From: Candidatus Helarchaeota archaeon
GTDB taxonomy: Archaea > Asgardarchaeota > Lokiarchaeia > Helarchaeales > HEL-GB-A
DNA length: 26,250 bases
Assembly: GCA_016840125.1 (NCBI GenBank)
Contig: JAEOSY010000137.1
Coordinates: 1 to 26,250 of the forward strand
Direction of reading: 5' to 3'
In this document: positions 7,169 through 14,533 of the stretch, in pieces
Position numbering within the stretch: the first letter of the stretch is position 1
Layout of the letters: each line of letters starts with the position of its first letter
The notes under the pieces: generated by a model
What the model saw: the letters and a program-made list of their open reading frames with translations, nothing else
What the model was told of the DNA's origin: nothing
The model's database searches: none
Program-made: the position numbers and the translations under genes

Positions 7169-7297
7169 TCACTTGAGCGAATCCGTAATTAACTCTTGCC
7201 AACCTGAATTGACGATTGTAACAGGTTTTTTCATCTCTATAAAATTAGAATAGTTCTCCCCATCATGCGTAATACTGAAGATATAGTTGGATAACAC
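7169..7297 (-). CDS. possible 42-aa small protein, unknown
   Basis: A short frame in the gap after adk. From a GTG at 7297 it reads MLSNYIFSITHDGENY..., continues through MKKPVTIVNSGWQELI and stops with TGA at 7169. The composition is protein-like (alternating hydrophobic strand pattern, Trp, Asp-Gly turn) rather than random AT-rich translation. A TATA-like GATATAAAAATA on the minus strand (about 7312-7323) lies about 22 nt upstream, so a leaderless start is possible. An ATG at 7234 would leave only 21 residues. It could also be the remnant of a larger gene. Confidence is low because of its length. Confidence 0.25.
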   Translation of the reverse strand: MLSNYIFSITHDGENYSNFIEMKKPVTIVNSGWQELITDSLK

Positions 7298-7360
7298 GCA
7301 AATATCGCTAATATTTTTATATCTGTTTTACCAAAACATAATGTAACAACACTTGAGTGT

Positions 7361-7432
7361 GTGAAAATCATGAAAGTCACGAAAGTAACCAAGAGAAAAG
7401 CAGCCGCCTGCAAATGCGGTCAAAGCTGTTAA
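7361..7432 (+). CDS. possible 23-aa Cys-containing peptide
   Basis: A short frame from GTG (7361) or ATG (7370) to TAA (7430-7432). The ATG form reads MKVTKVTKRK followed by AAACKCGQSC, a basic N-terminus with a C-x-C-x3-C tail at the very end. It is preceded by a TATA-like TTTTTATATC (7314-7323) and followed after some 20 bases by two runs of seven T, so the transcription unit looks complete. There is no clear ribosome site. Metal binding or a modified-peptide precursor are possibilities; chance is also possible at this size. Confidence 0.3.
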   Translation: MKIMKVTKVTKRKAAACKCGQSC

Positions 7433-7452
7433 TTTATCTATATTGATTTTCC

Positions 7453-7467
7453 TTTTTTTCTTTTTTT
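7453..7467 (+). terminator. double T-run after the 23-aa frame
   Basis: Seven T, one C, seven T, in the plus sense, about 20 bases after the TAA of the small Cys-containing frame. Archaeal U-tract terminators look like this. Confidence 0.4.
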
Positions 7468-7613
7468 GAATAGAATTTTATAACAATGTGAAACACCATC
7501 CATTCATAATTCCTTCCGCTCTATTAACGCCTCTCGGAGTACCCTCCTTTCTTAGAGAATAGTCGCTAGTTTTTATCCTTGAAATTTGAGTGAAACTCAA
7601 TCTATCCAACCAA

Positions 7614-7624
7614 TTTTTATATTG
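7614..7624 (+). promoter_or_regulatory. TATA-like element of the UroD-family gene
   Basis: TTTTTATATTG, centred about 24 nt before the ATG at 7643, so the transcript probably starts at or next to the start codon. Confidence 0.45.
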
Positions 7625-7642
7625 ATAAATGGTAGTTGAAAT

Positions 7643-8788
7643 ATGAGCCTCGTAACTGATACCCTCAAAGGTTTAATTCAATGGAGGATTGGCACATTAT
7701 TTCGTAAAGAAAAAGTAGGTGCACGGGAACGGGTGCTTCGCGCACTAAAATTCAAGAAGCCTGATCGTATCCCATTGTTTTTAGCCTTGGAACCTTATAA
7801 TTCAGATGTGCTCGGAATATTTCATTCCCCTCCCCTTCTTTGGAAGCCAGTTAATCGCCCCTCAATTTTGAAGACCAACGATATACACCTTCCAGGTAGA
7901 TCGTTCATGACCTATATAACCAATTGGATTAAAAGCGAAAGTTTTCATGTTATTGATGAATTTGGAAGTATTTGGTATAATCCAGGGAATGCGACGATTG
8001 GGCAGGTAGTGAATCCAAGGGTATTGAAGACCTGGGATGATTTGAAAGATCTTAAAACCCCGCGAAAAACAAGGACCGGACGCTGGGGGATCGCAAAACT
8101 ACTCCTCGGACTTCTTGGTAAATCAAGATATCGATTGGGCGATTTAGGGAATTTTTTCTTTGAACGAATGCACTTCCTTCGAGGGTTTGATAATCTTTTG
8201 ATGGATGTTGCACGAAATCGAGAAAAGTGCAAAGCTTTAGCGGAGAAGCTATCCGATTGGTATTGTTGGTTGGTTGATGAGTGGGTACGATTAGGAGTGG
8301 ATGGAGTGATAACGACTGATGACTGGGGCACAAATCACAATACCTTTATATCACCCCGCACCTTTGATGAAATTTTCAAGCCCGCATACCAAGCTGTTAC
8401 CGAGAGGTGTCATGATAATAATATGCATTTTTGGCTTCATTCGTGTGGAAATATCTACTATCTCATTCCTAAACTAATCGAATCAGGAGTCGATTGTTTG
8501 CAACTCGATTCCCCTGCTCAGACAGGATTAAAGAAACTCAAGGAGTTCGGAGGTAAAATCGGTTTTTGCTGCGTCGCAGATATCGACCGGGTAATTCCGT
8601 ATAAAACTCCGCCAGAAGTGCAGGCGCGCGTTCTACAGATAATAAAGGAGCTAGGACGCTTTAACGGGGGCTTAATTGGTACTGTCTACGCCGACCTAGC
8701 TGCGCTTAGTTTCCCAAAGGAGAACATGGATGCCAGTGTGATAGCTTATAAACGCTTTGGGAAGTATGGAGATTATCCACTGAATTAA
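7643..8788 (+). CDS. uroporphyrinogen-decarboxylase-superfamily protein (MtaA/CmuA-like methyltransferase)
   Basis: A 381-aa TIM-barrel protein. The family opening ARERVLRALKFKKPDRIP is at 27-44, the HSCG metal motif with H266 and C268, then a C-x-LDSPAQ strand and GFCCVAD. True heme-pathway UroD lacks the HxC zinc motif, while methylcobalamin:coenzyme M and related corrinoid methyltransferases use it to activate a thiol, so methyl transfer is more likely than decarboxylation. The methyl donor and acceptor cannot be read, and no corrinoid protein gene is adjacent. The start fits a leaderless transcript. Its stop lies 7 nt from the stop of the convergent sugar kinase. About 30 extra N-terminal residues precede the core. 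Confidence 0.88.
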   Translation: MSLVTDTLKGLIQWRIGTLFRKEKVGARERVLRALKFKKPDRIPLFLALEPYNSDVLGIFHSPPLLWKPVNRPSILKTNDIHLPGRSFMTYITNWIKSESFHVIDEFGSIWYNPGNATIGQVVNPRVLKTWDDLKDLKTPRKTRTGRWGIAKLLLGLLGKSRYRLGDLGNFFFERMHFLRGFDNLLMDVARNREKCKALAEKLSDWYCWLVDEWVRLGVDGVITTDDWGTNHNTFISPRTFDEIFKPAYQAVTERCHDNNMHFWLHSCGNIYYLIPKLIESGVDCLQLDSPAQTGLKKLKEFGGKIGFCCVADIDRVIPYKTPPEVQARVLQIIKELGRFNGGLIGTVYADLAALSFPKENMDASVIAYKRFGKYGDYPLN

Positions 8789-8795
8789 AAAGGGA

Positions 8796-10298
8796 TTATT
8801 TCGGAAGATTAGGATACAGATCCTTATTTTTAACATACAAGTCGCGGTAAATTTTGAAGAGATCCGCATAAGGTTTTTGATTTTTAGGATCTGGTTTCGA
8901 GATCGAAGCAACTTTAGACCATTTCTTGATTTCCTTATAGTCAAACAACCCGTTTCCAACGCCTGCTAACAAGACATCCCCCAAGGGGGCACCATAGCTT
9001 TGAGAAAGATATTTGATGTTATATCCAATGATATCTGCGAAGATCTGACGCCATAGCGGCGATTTCGCACCCCCACCAATCAGTGTCATTGTATCCTCAA
9101 GTTTAACACCTATGGCAAGAGCCGCTTCCATATTATCTTTCAACGAAAAAGCAACCCCCTCGAGAAATGCACGGTAAAGATGCGCTCCTGTATGATATAA
9201 TGTGAGGCCGATGATAGTACCTCTAGCATAGGGATCCCAAATAGGGGTGCGTTCCCCCATGAAATAGGGTAATACGACAAGTCCATTAGACCCCGGGGGG
9301 ATTTTCCCTGCTTGCTCATCTAACAGCTCATAAGCAGATTCTTTAGCCAAATTATCCCGGAACCAAGTAATAACACCCGCCGCGGTTGTGGCACCTCCAA
9401 ACGAGTAAATGGAATTCTCATCATTCGCAACATAGGGGTAATTAATAAGGGAGGGATCGACTTTAGCGACCTTCCGATCCTGCACAATATTCCAGCACAT
9501 GGATGTCCCCAACGTGGCTGTGTGCTCCGCGATATCCAGGGTTCCTACTGACAGAGCCTCAACAGGGGCGTCAATTCCCCCAGCCGAAATTGGAGTACCT
9601 TTCCGCAAACCGCATAATTTCTCACCTTCCGCAGTCACCTCCCCTACAATATCACTTGATTTGATGATTTTCTCTGGGAAATAGGAACGAGGTATTTTGA
9701 GTTCTTCCATTAAAGGTTCAGCATAGGTGAACTTGTTAATATCAAAGATACCCCCATAGTTCCCCGCGGAAGAATAATCCAAAGAAAGTTGGTCCGTCAA
9801 AGTCCAGATAGCATATGCATTCGGTGTAACTAATTGATAGATTTTCTCCCAATTTTCGGGCTCATTGAAGCGCATCCACTCCATTTTGGTGAAGCCCCAG
9901 TAAGTATCAATGCAATTTCCTGTAACTTTAGCGATTTTCTCAGCGCCCACAGTAGTTTCTATCCACTGACATTCGCCGACAGCTCTCTTATCAAGCCACG
10001 GAATCGCGGGGCGGATAATGTTCATATCTTTATCAACAGGAATACCCGATCCTCCATAAAGTCCCGAGATACAGGCGCCCACAACATCTTTAGGATCAAC
10101 CTTCGCCTGTTTTAGTACATTTTGTATTGTTTTATAGACAGCTTTAAGCGGTTTTTCCATTGGAAAATCCGCCCAAAGAGGTTTTGGGGTAATAATCTCG
10201 TAATCAATTGACGAATTTGCGAGAACCTTTCCTTCCGTATTAGCTATAATCGATTTCGTGGAAAGAGTCCCAATGTCACACCCTATTAAATAACTCAT
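8796..10298 (-). CDS. FGGY-family carbohydrate kinase (xylulokinase-like)
   Basis: A 500-aa sugar kinase that transfers phosphate from ATP to a sugar or polyol in the cytoplasm. It has the ASKHA phosphate-1 loop (IGCDIGTLSTK, 5-15), the substrate region with PAIPWLDKRA near 97-107, catalytic-base D243 in GGIDAPVEAL, the FGGY signature region HLYRAFLEGVAFSL, and the adenosine motif GGGAKSPLW. Length and the W-x-D-x-RA motif are typical of XylB and relatives, but FGGY specificity is hard to predict, and ribulose, xylulose, glycerol or autoinducer-type substrates remain possible. The ATG is preceded by AGGGTGA (ribosome site), with an AT box near 10333-10343. No sugar transporter or isomerase is next to it. 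Confidence 0.93.
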   Translation of the reverse strand: MSYLIGCDIGTLSTKSIIANTEGKVLANSSIDYEIITPKPLWADFPMEKPLKAVYKTIQNVLKQAKVDPKDVVGACISGLYGGSGIPVDKDMNIIRPAIPWLDKRAVGECQWIETTVGAEKIAKVTGNCIDTYWGFTKMEWMRFNEPENWEKIYQLVTPNAYAIWTLTDQLSLDYSSAGNYGGIFDINKFTYAEPLMEELKIPRSYFPEKIIKSSDIVGEVTAEGEKLCGLRKGTPISAGGIDAPVEALSVGTLDIAEHTATLGTSMCWNIVQDRKVAKVDPSLINYPYVANDENSIYSFGGATTAAGVITWFRDNLAKESAYELLDEQAGKIPPGSNGLVVLPYFMGERTPIWDPYARGTIIGLTLYHTGAHLYRAFLEGVAFSLKDNMEAALAIGVKLEDTMTLIGGGAKSPLWRQIFADIIGYNIKYLSQSYGAPLGDVLLAGVGNGLFDYKEIKKWSKVASISKPDPKNQKPYADLFKIYRDLYVKNKDLYPNLPK

Positions 10299-10493
10299 TT
10301 ACTTCACCCTATGATGTTTATTGATATTAACAAAAAATTATTTAAGTAATTAGCATATCGAATTCTTTTCTGAATTTTTCAAGAAGAGTAGTTTTGGGAT
10401 AGGTAAAATTAATGAATAGGATTTTAAAATCCAATGGAGCATTTCACGCATCGCTTTATTTTACAAAAAATAAATTAGAATTTCAAAATATAC

Positions 10494-11048
10494 TTAATTT
10501 TTTACATGAGTTCCACAATTGCTACAAAATTCTGCACCGAAAACCAATTTTGTTCCACAACTAGGGCAAAACAAATCTTCTTCAGGCTCAATAAAGAGTA
10601 TAAGACCCTCTTTTTTTATAATTTTTACTTTCTGACCAGGTTCTATAGTTAAATTCGAATGTGCTTTCCAATATTCTCCGTGAAACTGGATATAACCTTC
10701 TTTTTCTCGGCTAATTTCATCAATTGTTTTGCCAATTCCTCCAACGATTTCAAGCACATGGGGTGGATTCTTTTTTAATTTAAGCATTTTATATGTAATC
10801 AGAGCTGAGAAACTAGACAAAACCACTACTATAGCTATTATTATGATTGTAATAATCTCAGTCCATTCTGGAGAAATAAACCAGCTAGCAGGATTAGACA
10901 TAAACCAAAATACTATTCCAATTATAAGACAAAATATTGCCGCTGGACCAAAGAATTCAACTTCCTCCGATTCTAACTCTGCAAATACAAAAGCAATTCC
11001 TAATGCTATCAGAATGATAGCAATTATTGCAAGACCAAATTGTTCCAT
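10494..11048 (-). CDS. NfeD-like membrane protein with C-terminal zinc ribbon
   Basis: A 184-aa protein of the short NfeD type. Membrane helices lie at about 4-23, 33-52 and 64-85. An OB-like domain follows at 101-156, with the family pattern GGIGKTIDEIS, then GYIQFHGEYWKAHS, then PGQKVKI. A short zinc ribbon closes the protein: C161-x2-C164-x10-C175-x2-C178. The ribbon is an addition to the usual NfeD architecture. No ClpP-type protease domain is present. It follows the stomatin gene by 70 nt on the same strand, the classic slipin-NfeD pair in which the two proteins organise membrane microdomains. An AT box (about 11082-11092) suggests it may also have its own promoter. Confidence 0.92.
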   Translation of the reverse strand: MEQFGLAIIAIILIALGIAFVFAELESEEVEFFGPAAIFCLIIGIVFWFMSNPASWFISPEWTEIITIIIIAIVVVLSSFSALITYKMLKLKKNPPHVLEIVGGIGKTIDEISREKEGYIQFHGEYWKAHSNLTIEPGQKVKIIKKEGLILFIEPEEDLFCPSCGTKLVFGAEFCSNCGTHVKN

Positions 11049-11118
11049 TTTACTAGATACCCTTAGAACTCATTTTTACCATAAATATTTTCTAAAAAAT
11101 TTCAATAGGTGAAAAGTT

Positions 11119-11928
11119 TTATTGTGATTTTTTGGGGGCGGTTTTTTTGGGGCGCTCTCGGGTTAAGGCAATAATATTTCCCAATTCACGAACATCGGTG
11201 GTTGAAGTGACCACTACCAAATTCTTTTCTCGAGCAATATCTGTCAGCGTTTGAAGCTCCCGTAATTTTAATGTGATCGGACTTTTAGCATAAATTTCTG
11301 CTGCTTGTAACATTTTCTCCGCAGCCAAACTTTCTCCCGAGGCTACAATAATCCTTGCTCTTTTCTCTCTTTCAGCTTCTGCTTGCTTTGCAATTGCTCT
11401 TTGCATTTCTTTTGGGAGAATAACATCGCTGATAGCAACTTCACTCACCTTTATCCCCCATGGATCAGTCTTTTCGTCTATTTCTTCTTGAATTTGCAAT
11501 GTAAATTCACGTGTTTTTGTCAGTAAATCGTCAAGTTCAGCGTGACCCAGAATATCTCTTAGAACTGTCTTTGCCAAGTTTTGAGTTGCATAAGTGTAAT
11601 TCTCTACTTCTAGAATTGCCTTTTGAGGATCAACTACTCTATAATATACAAATGAGTCTATATCGCATCGAATATTATCCCTTGTAATTACTTTTATCAT
11701 ACGTGCATCATAGGTAATTGTTCTTAGGTCTACCTTAACTATTTTATCAATTCCTGGGATGATCCAAAATAATCCTGGCCCCTTAACAGCAAGGAAACGA
11801 CCAAGGCGGAAAACAATCGCCCTCTCATACTCTTTTACGATTTTAATTGATGCCATAATTAACGAAAGAATTATTATGATAATTGATATTGCGATTAGAA
11901 TAATGGTGATTAGAATTATATCTTGCAT
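11119..11928 (-). CDS. stomatin/slipin-type SPFH membrane protein
   Basis: A 269-aa protein with an N-terminal membrane anchor (about 5-28), then the SPFH/PHB domain beginning EYERAIVFRLGRF and continuing through GPGLFWIIPG and VDLRT to ILPKEMQRAIAKQAEAERE. A charged, Ala-rich coiled coil carries the AEKMLQAAEIY motif, and the tail is short and basic. Prokaryotic slipins assemble into ring-like oligomers on the inner face of the membrane and act with NfeD in membrane organisation and protein quality control. Length is typical. The ATG is preceded by AGAGAGG (ribosome site, about 5 nt spacing). The downstream NfeD-like gene confirms the pairing. Confidence 0.95.
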   Translation of the reverse strand: MQDIILITIILIAISIIIIILSLIMASIKIVKEYERAIVFRLGRFLAVKGPGLFWIIPGIDKIVKVDLRTITYDARMIKVITRDNIRCDIDSFVYYRVVDPQKAILEVENYTYATQNLAKTVLRDILGHAELDDLLTKTREFTLQIQEEIDEKTDPWGIKVSEVAISDVILPKEMQRAIAKQAEAEREKRARIIVASGESLAAEKMLQAAEIYAKSPITLKLRELQTLTDIAREKNLVVVTSTTDVRELGNIIALTRERPKKTAPKKSQ

Positions 11929-11944
11929 AAGAAAACCTCTCTGA

Positions 11945-12351
11945 TCATAAAAAAAATTATCCCAAATATACTATTAGCATAAAATAAATTGTGAAAAATA
12001 GATAGACAATAAGCATGGAAGTATTTTTTTCAGAATATGTCGTAAAATGACATTTAGAGTTAAAATCCCGATAACTCTTTCCAAATCCTTTTATGATAAT
12101 AACTAGACATAAAAAAACCCTGTTGTGTATTTTAAAATCTTACTTCCTACTTAGATTTTTAGCTGGTCATTCCATCTTTCTACTCACGGGACTCGTTTTA
12201 AGAATTTTCCCACGTCTCCAAAGGATTATAAACAAGCATAATCCTATAACTACACTCAAAAGTTTCAATTTGTACCCATGCTTTATTTACTTGAATATCG
12301 GATATAAGTAATAGACAATTTTTTATTGTAATTATAGGAGAAATCCCTGAA
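11945..12351. other. 407-base divergent intergenic region
   Basis: Lies between the divergent stomatin and phosphatase genes, so it should hold both promoters. AT boxes occur near 11979-11991 (minus) and 12300-12308 (GATATAAGT, plus). An inverted repeat, AGAGTTA - 9 bases - TAACTCT, lies at 12056-12078. Two overlapping open frames on opposite strands exist here but look non-coding. Nothing else is recognisable. Confidence 0.4.
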
Positions 12352-13545
12352 ATGACTCGTAGGAAACATTTTTTTATCGAATTGAAAAAGTTTGGAGTCT
12401 TTTTTTTAATTCTAATTGGATTATTTGGATTGCTTTTTCTTAATAATATAGGGTCATGGTTATTCAATCCCAATTATAAGCCGCCCTATCTCTCGTTTAT
12501 TGGAGATCCGCAGAATGCTATAGGCATTAGTTTCGAGACGCCACAAGCGTGTAATGCAACAGTATATTACGGATTAAGTGCATCAAAATTGAACTTGTCC
12601 CAAAATGAGAATGCAATTCGCACACTTCACTTCTTTAATCTCACGAATTTAAACCCAAATACAACATATTATTATTCAATTAATGCAACAGAAGTGAGTT
12701 ATCAATTTATGAATGTGGTGGAATCATTTCATACGGCACCGCTGCTGGGAAGTCATACACCAATTCGATTTGCAGTTTTAGGAGATACGCGGCCGGATAT
12801 ATTCGGGCTTACGAAACATCCACAGTTATTAGAACTCATCAAACCACGAAATCCGGATTTTATTCTGAATGTGGGTGATATAGTCATGGGACCTACAAGA
12901 AATGATCATTGGGATCGCTTCTTCTCTGAAATTCACGGTGTCGCAAAAAATATTCCGTACATGGTTTCAATGGGGAACCATGAACATCACGAATGGGGAG
13001 GCGAGGCGGATGCAGGAAGCACGTACTTAAAATATATGAATTATCCTGGAGTGGAAGAATATTATGCCTTCAATTATAGCAATATTTGTTTTATTAGTAT
13101 GAATATCGAATCAGGAAGTAGTATTACAGCTACCCAACTCACTTGGCTTAATAATATCTTGGTAGCTGCGAATAGTAGTTCTGAAATTAATTGGATTATC
13201 GTTTATTTTCATGTTCCAGCATATAGTGCGGAAGGAACCCACTCAGGGATTGTTAGCAAGGTTGTCACGCCTTATTTCATTCCATTTAAGGTAGATTTAG
13301 TCTTTGTCGGGCACCATCACCATTATGAGAGGTTAATGGTAGATGGCATCCCGTATATAGTCACGGGTGGCGGAGGAGCTGAACTAGAGCCTTATCTTAG
13401 TGGAACGCCGCAGTCACAAGTTATAATGAATACATTCCAGTTTTGTGATGTGTTAATCAATGGTTCTCAATTGATAATGACATGTGTGGACTACAACAAT
13501 TTAGTGATTGACCAGTTCAATTTAACTGCGTGGAGGAATATATAA
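12352..13545 (+). CDS. membrane-anchored purple-acid-phosphatase-like metallophosphoesterase
   Basis: A 397-aa ectoenzyme. One N-terminal membrane helix (about 14-36) puts the rest outside the cell. Residues 44-130 look like the Fn3-type PAP N-domain (ISFETPQACNATVYYG, LNPNTTYYYSI). The calcineurin-like core follows with all five metal motifs: GDTR (144-147), GDIVMG (175-180), GNHE (208-211), H287 in YFHVPAY, and GHHHHYER (320-327). In true purple acid phosphatases the second motif is GD-x-x-Y and the Tyr binds Fe(III); here that position is M179, so a non-purple dinuclear centre is expected. Many Asn-x-Ser/Thr sites suggest surface glycosylation. GGAG upstream supports the ATG. Its stop overlaps the next start. 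The substrate is probably a phosphate mono- or diester. Confidence 0.92.
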   Translation: MTRRKHFFIELKKFGVFFLILIGLFGLLFLNNIGSWLFNPNYKPPYLSFIGDPQNAIGISFETPQACNATVYYGLSASKLNLSQNENAIRTLHFFNLTNLNPNTTYYYSINATEVSYQFMNVVESFHTAPLLGSHTPIRFAVLGDTRPDIFGLTKHPQLLELIKPRNPDFILNVGDIVMGPTRNDHWDRFFSEIHGVAKNIPYMVSMGNHEHHEWGGEADAGSTYLKYMNYPGVEEYYAFNYSNICFISMNIESGSSITATQLTWLNNILVAANSSSEINWIIVYFHVPAYSAEGTHSGIVSKVVTPYFIPFKVDLVFVGHHHHYERLMVDGIPYIVTGGGGAELEPYLSGTPQSQVIMNTFQFCDVLINGSQLIMTCVDYNNLVIDQFNLTAWRNI

Positions 13546-14165
13546 TGGTTGAAATACATTCTGGATATTTTCTTATAGGAGTGCTTATATTCACCATTTA
13601 CCGTCTAGCCGAAACTACTAAAACCTTGGGAGGCGGAGATCTCCCCCGAAAAGATGCGTCAATGATTTTTGAATTAATACTTGGAGGTGTATGGTTACTG
13701 GTCATTATTAATCATATTATCTACTTAGCCACATTACCTTCTGGATTAATTTTTTTAGCGATTTATGAAATTATCCCCCTTATCATTTTCAGTATTTCAG
13801 CGATCTTATTCGTAAGTAATGCTTTTATCGCCCCCTCCAAAAACTTCTTAGTTTCACTCGTAATCGGCACCAGCGTTATCTTCATTACATTCGTACTATT
13901 TCTTTTAAATGGAGTAATGGAAGGTTGGTACATTGAATTGCTCATCAACTGCGTATTTTGTGTTCTTATTGGATTGGGCGCTGGTTTGCTCTGTTATGGG
14001 ATTTTATGGAAGAAGAACTTAAGTGGGAATGAGCCCTTATGGGGAGCCAAATCGTTTTGGCATGCTATAAATAACAGGAAATTTTTATTCCTTTTTATAC
14101 TAATCATCGGAATTGAAGCATATCTGCAATTGCAAATGGAAAGCATCCTCACTATCTTTTTCTAA
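13545..14165 (+). CDS. six-helix membrane protein coupled to the phosphatase gene, unknown
   Basis: A 206-aa integral membrane protein with about six helices (roughly 7-22, 43-63, 66-96, 102-123, 128-151, 180-199) and a short conserved-looking loop (GGGDLPRKDAS). I do not recognise the family. The ATG shares a base with the phosphatase stop (TAATG) and has a strong GGAGG site 8 nt upstream, inside the end of the phosphatase gene; an in-frame GTG at 13530 would lie on top of that site and is unlikely. The tight coupling suggests the two proteins work together at the membrane, perhaps as a phosphate- or lipid-related unit, but the sequence does not show what it does. Confidence 0.82.
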   Translation: MVEIHSGYFLIGVLIFTIYRLAETTKTLGGGDLPRKDASMIFELILGGVWLLVIINHIIYLATLPSGLIFLAIYEIIPLIIFSISAILFVSNAFIAPSKNFLVSLVIGTSVIFITFVLFLLNGVMEGWYIELLINCVFCVLIGLGAGLLCYGILWKKNLSGNEPLWGAKSFWHAINNRKFLFLFILIIGIEAYLQLQMESILTIFF

Positions 14166-14255
14166 CTTCAGATAAATTTTAATTTCCAATAACTCCCAAA
14201 TCGTATTTTTACCCTCTGTGAGTGATAAAACTCCCACTTACAACGTGATGTCAAT

Positions 14256-14266
14256 CTTTATAAAAT
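14256..14266 (+). promoter_or_regulatory. TATA-like element of the RING gene
   Basis: CTTTATAAAAT, centred near 14261, predicts a start near 14287 and a leader of about 26 nt before the ATG at 14313. A 7-bp stem-loop (14218-14224 with 14235-14241, one G-U) lies just upstream and may belong to the end of the preceding operon. Confidence 0.45.
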
Positions 14267-14312
14267 TAGTTTTCATTATGACAGTAAAGAGTGATTGCCT
14301 GCTAGTGATTCA

Positions 14313-14531
14313 ATGAAGTACCCGCGGTACAGCTGTATGGATGTTTTTCTGACCTGTCGCAAGTGTGGGAAACTGGTACATCAATCCATGTTCCCGGTGG
14401 AAGATTATCAGCATTGTGAGCTGAATCATGTGTATTGTTGTGCATGTGTTGAAAAGGAAAATATGGAACAGTGCCCCGTCTGTGAGGAACCCTTGGAATA
14501 TAAGCGGGATAAGACGTATTTTTGTGTTTGA
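14313..14531 (+). CDS. small RING-type zinc finger protein
   Basis: A 72-aa protein (78 from a TTG at 14295). Numbered in the longer form, the metal ligands are C21-x2-C24-x16-C41-x3-H45-x2-C48-x2-C51-x8-C60-x2-C63. This fits the C3HC4 RING consensus (C-x2-C-x9-39-C-x1-3-H-x2-3-C-x2-C-x4-48-C-x2-C) at every spacing, and the last pair is CPVC, typical of RING domains. RING proteins are E3 ubiquitin ligases in eukaryotes, and small RING finger proteins are encoded in the ubiquitin clusters of Caldiarchaeum and some Asgard archaea. No E1, E2 or ubiquitin gene is adjacent here, so an E3 role is inferred. A double zinc ribbon is the main alternative. Its stop is 2 nt from that of the convergent coiled-coil gene. 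Confidence 0.8.
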   Translation: MKYPRYSCMDVFLTCRKCGKLVHQSMFPVEDYQHCELNHVYCCACVEKENMEQCPVCEEPLEYKRDKTYFCV

Positions 14532-14533
14532 GA

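Noticed and set aside
12093..12311. 72-codon plus-strand frame in the stomatin-phosphatase gap, and the minus-strand frame overlapping it (12198-12473)
   Set aside because: Both have the Ile/Leu/Asn/Lys-rich, motif-free composition of translated AT-rich DNA, overlap each other and the promoters, and the minus one runs into the phosphatase gene.
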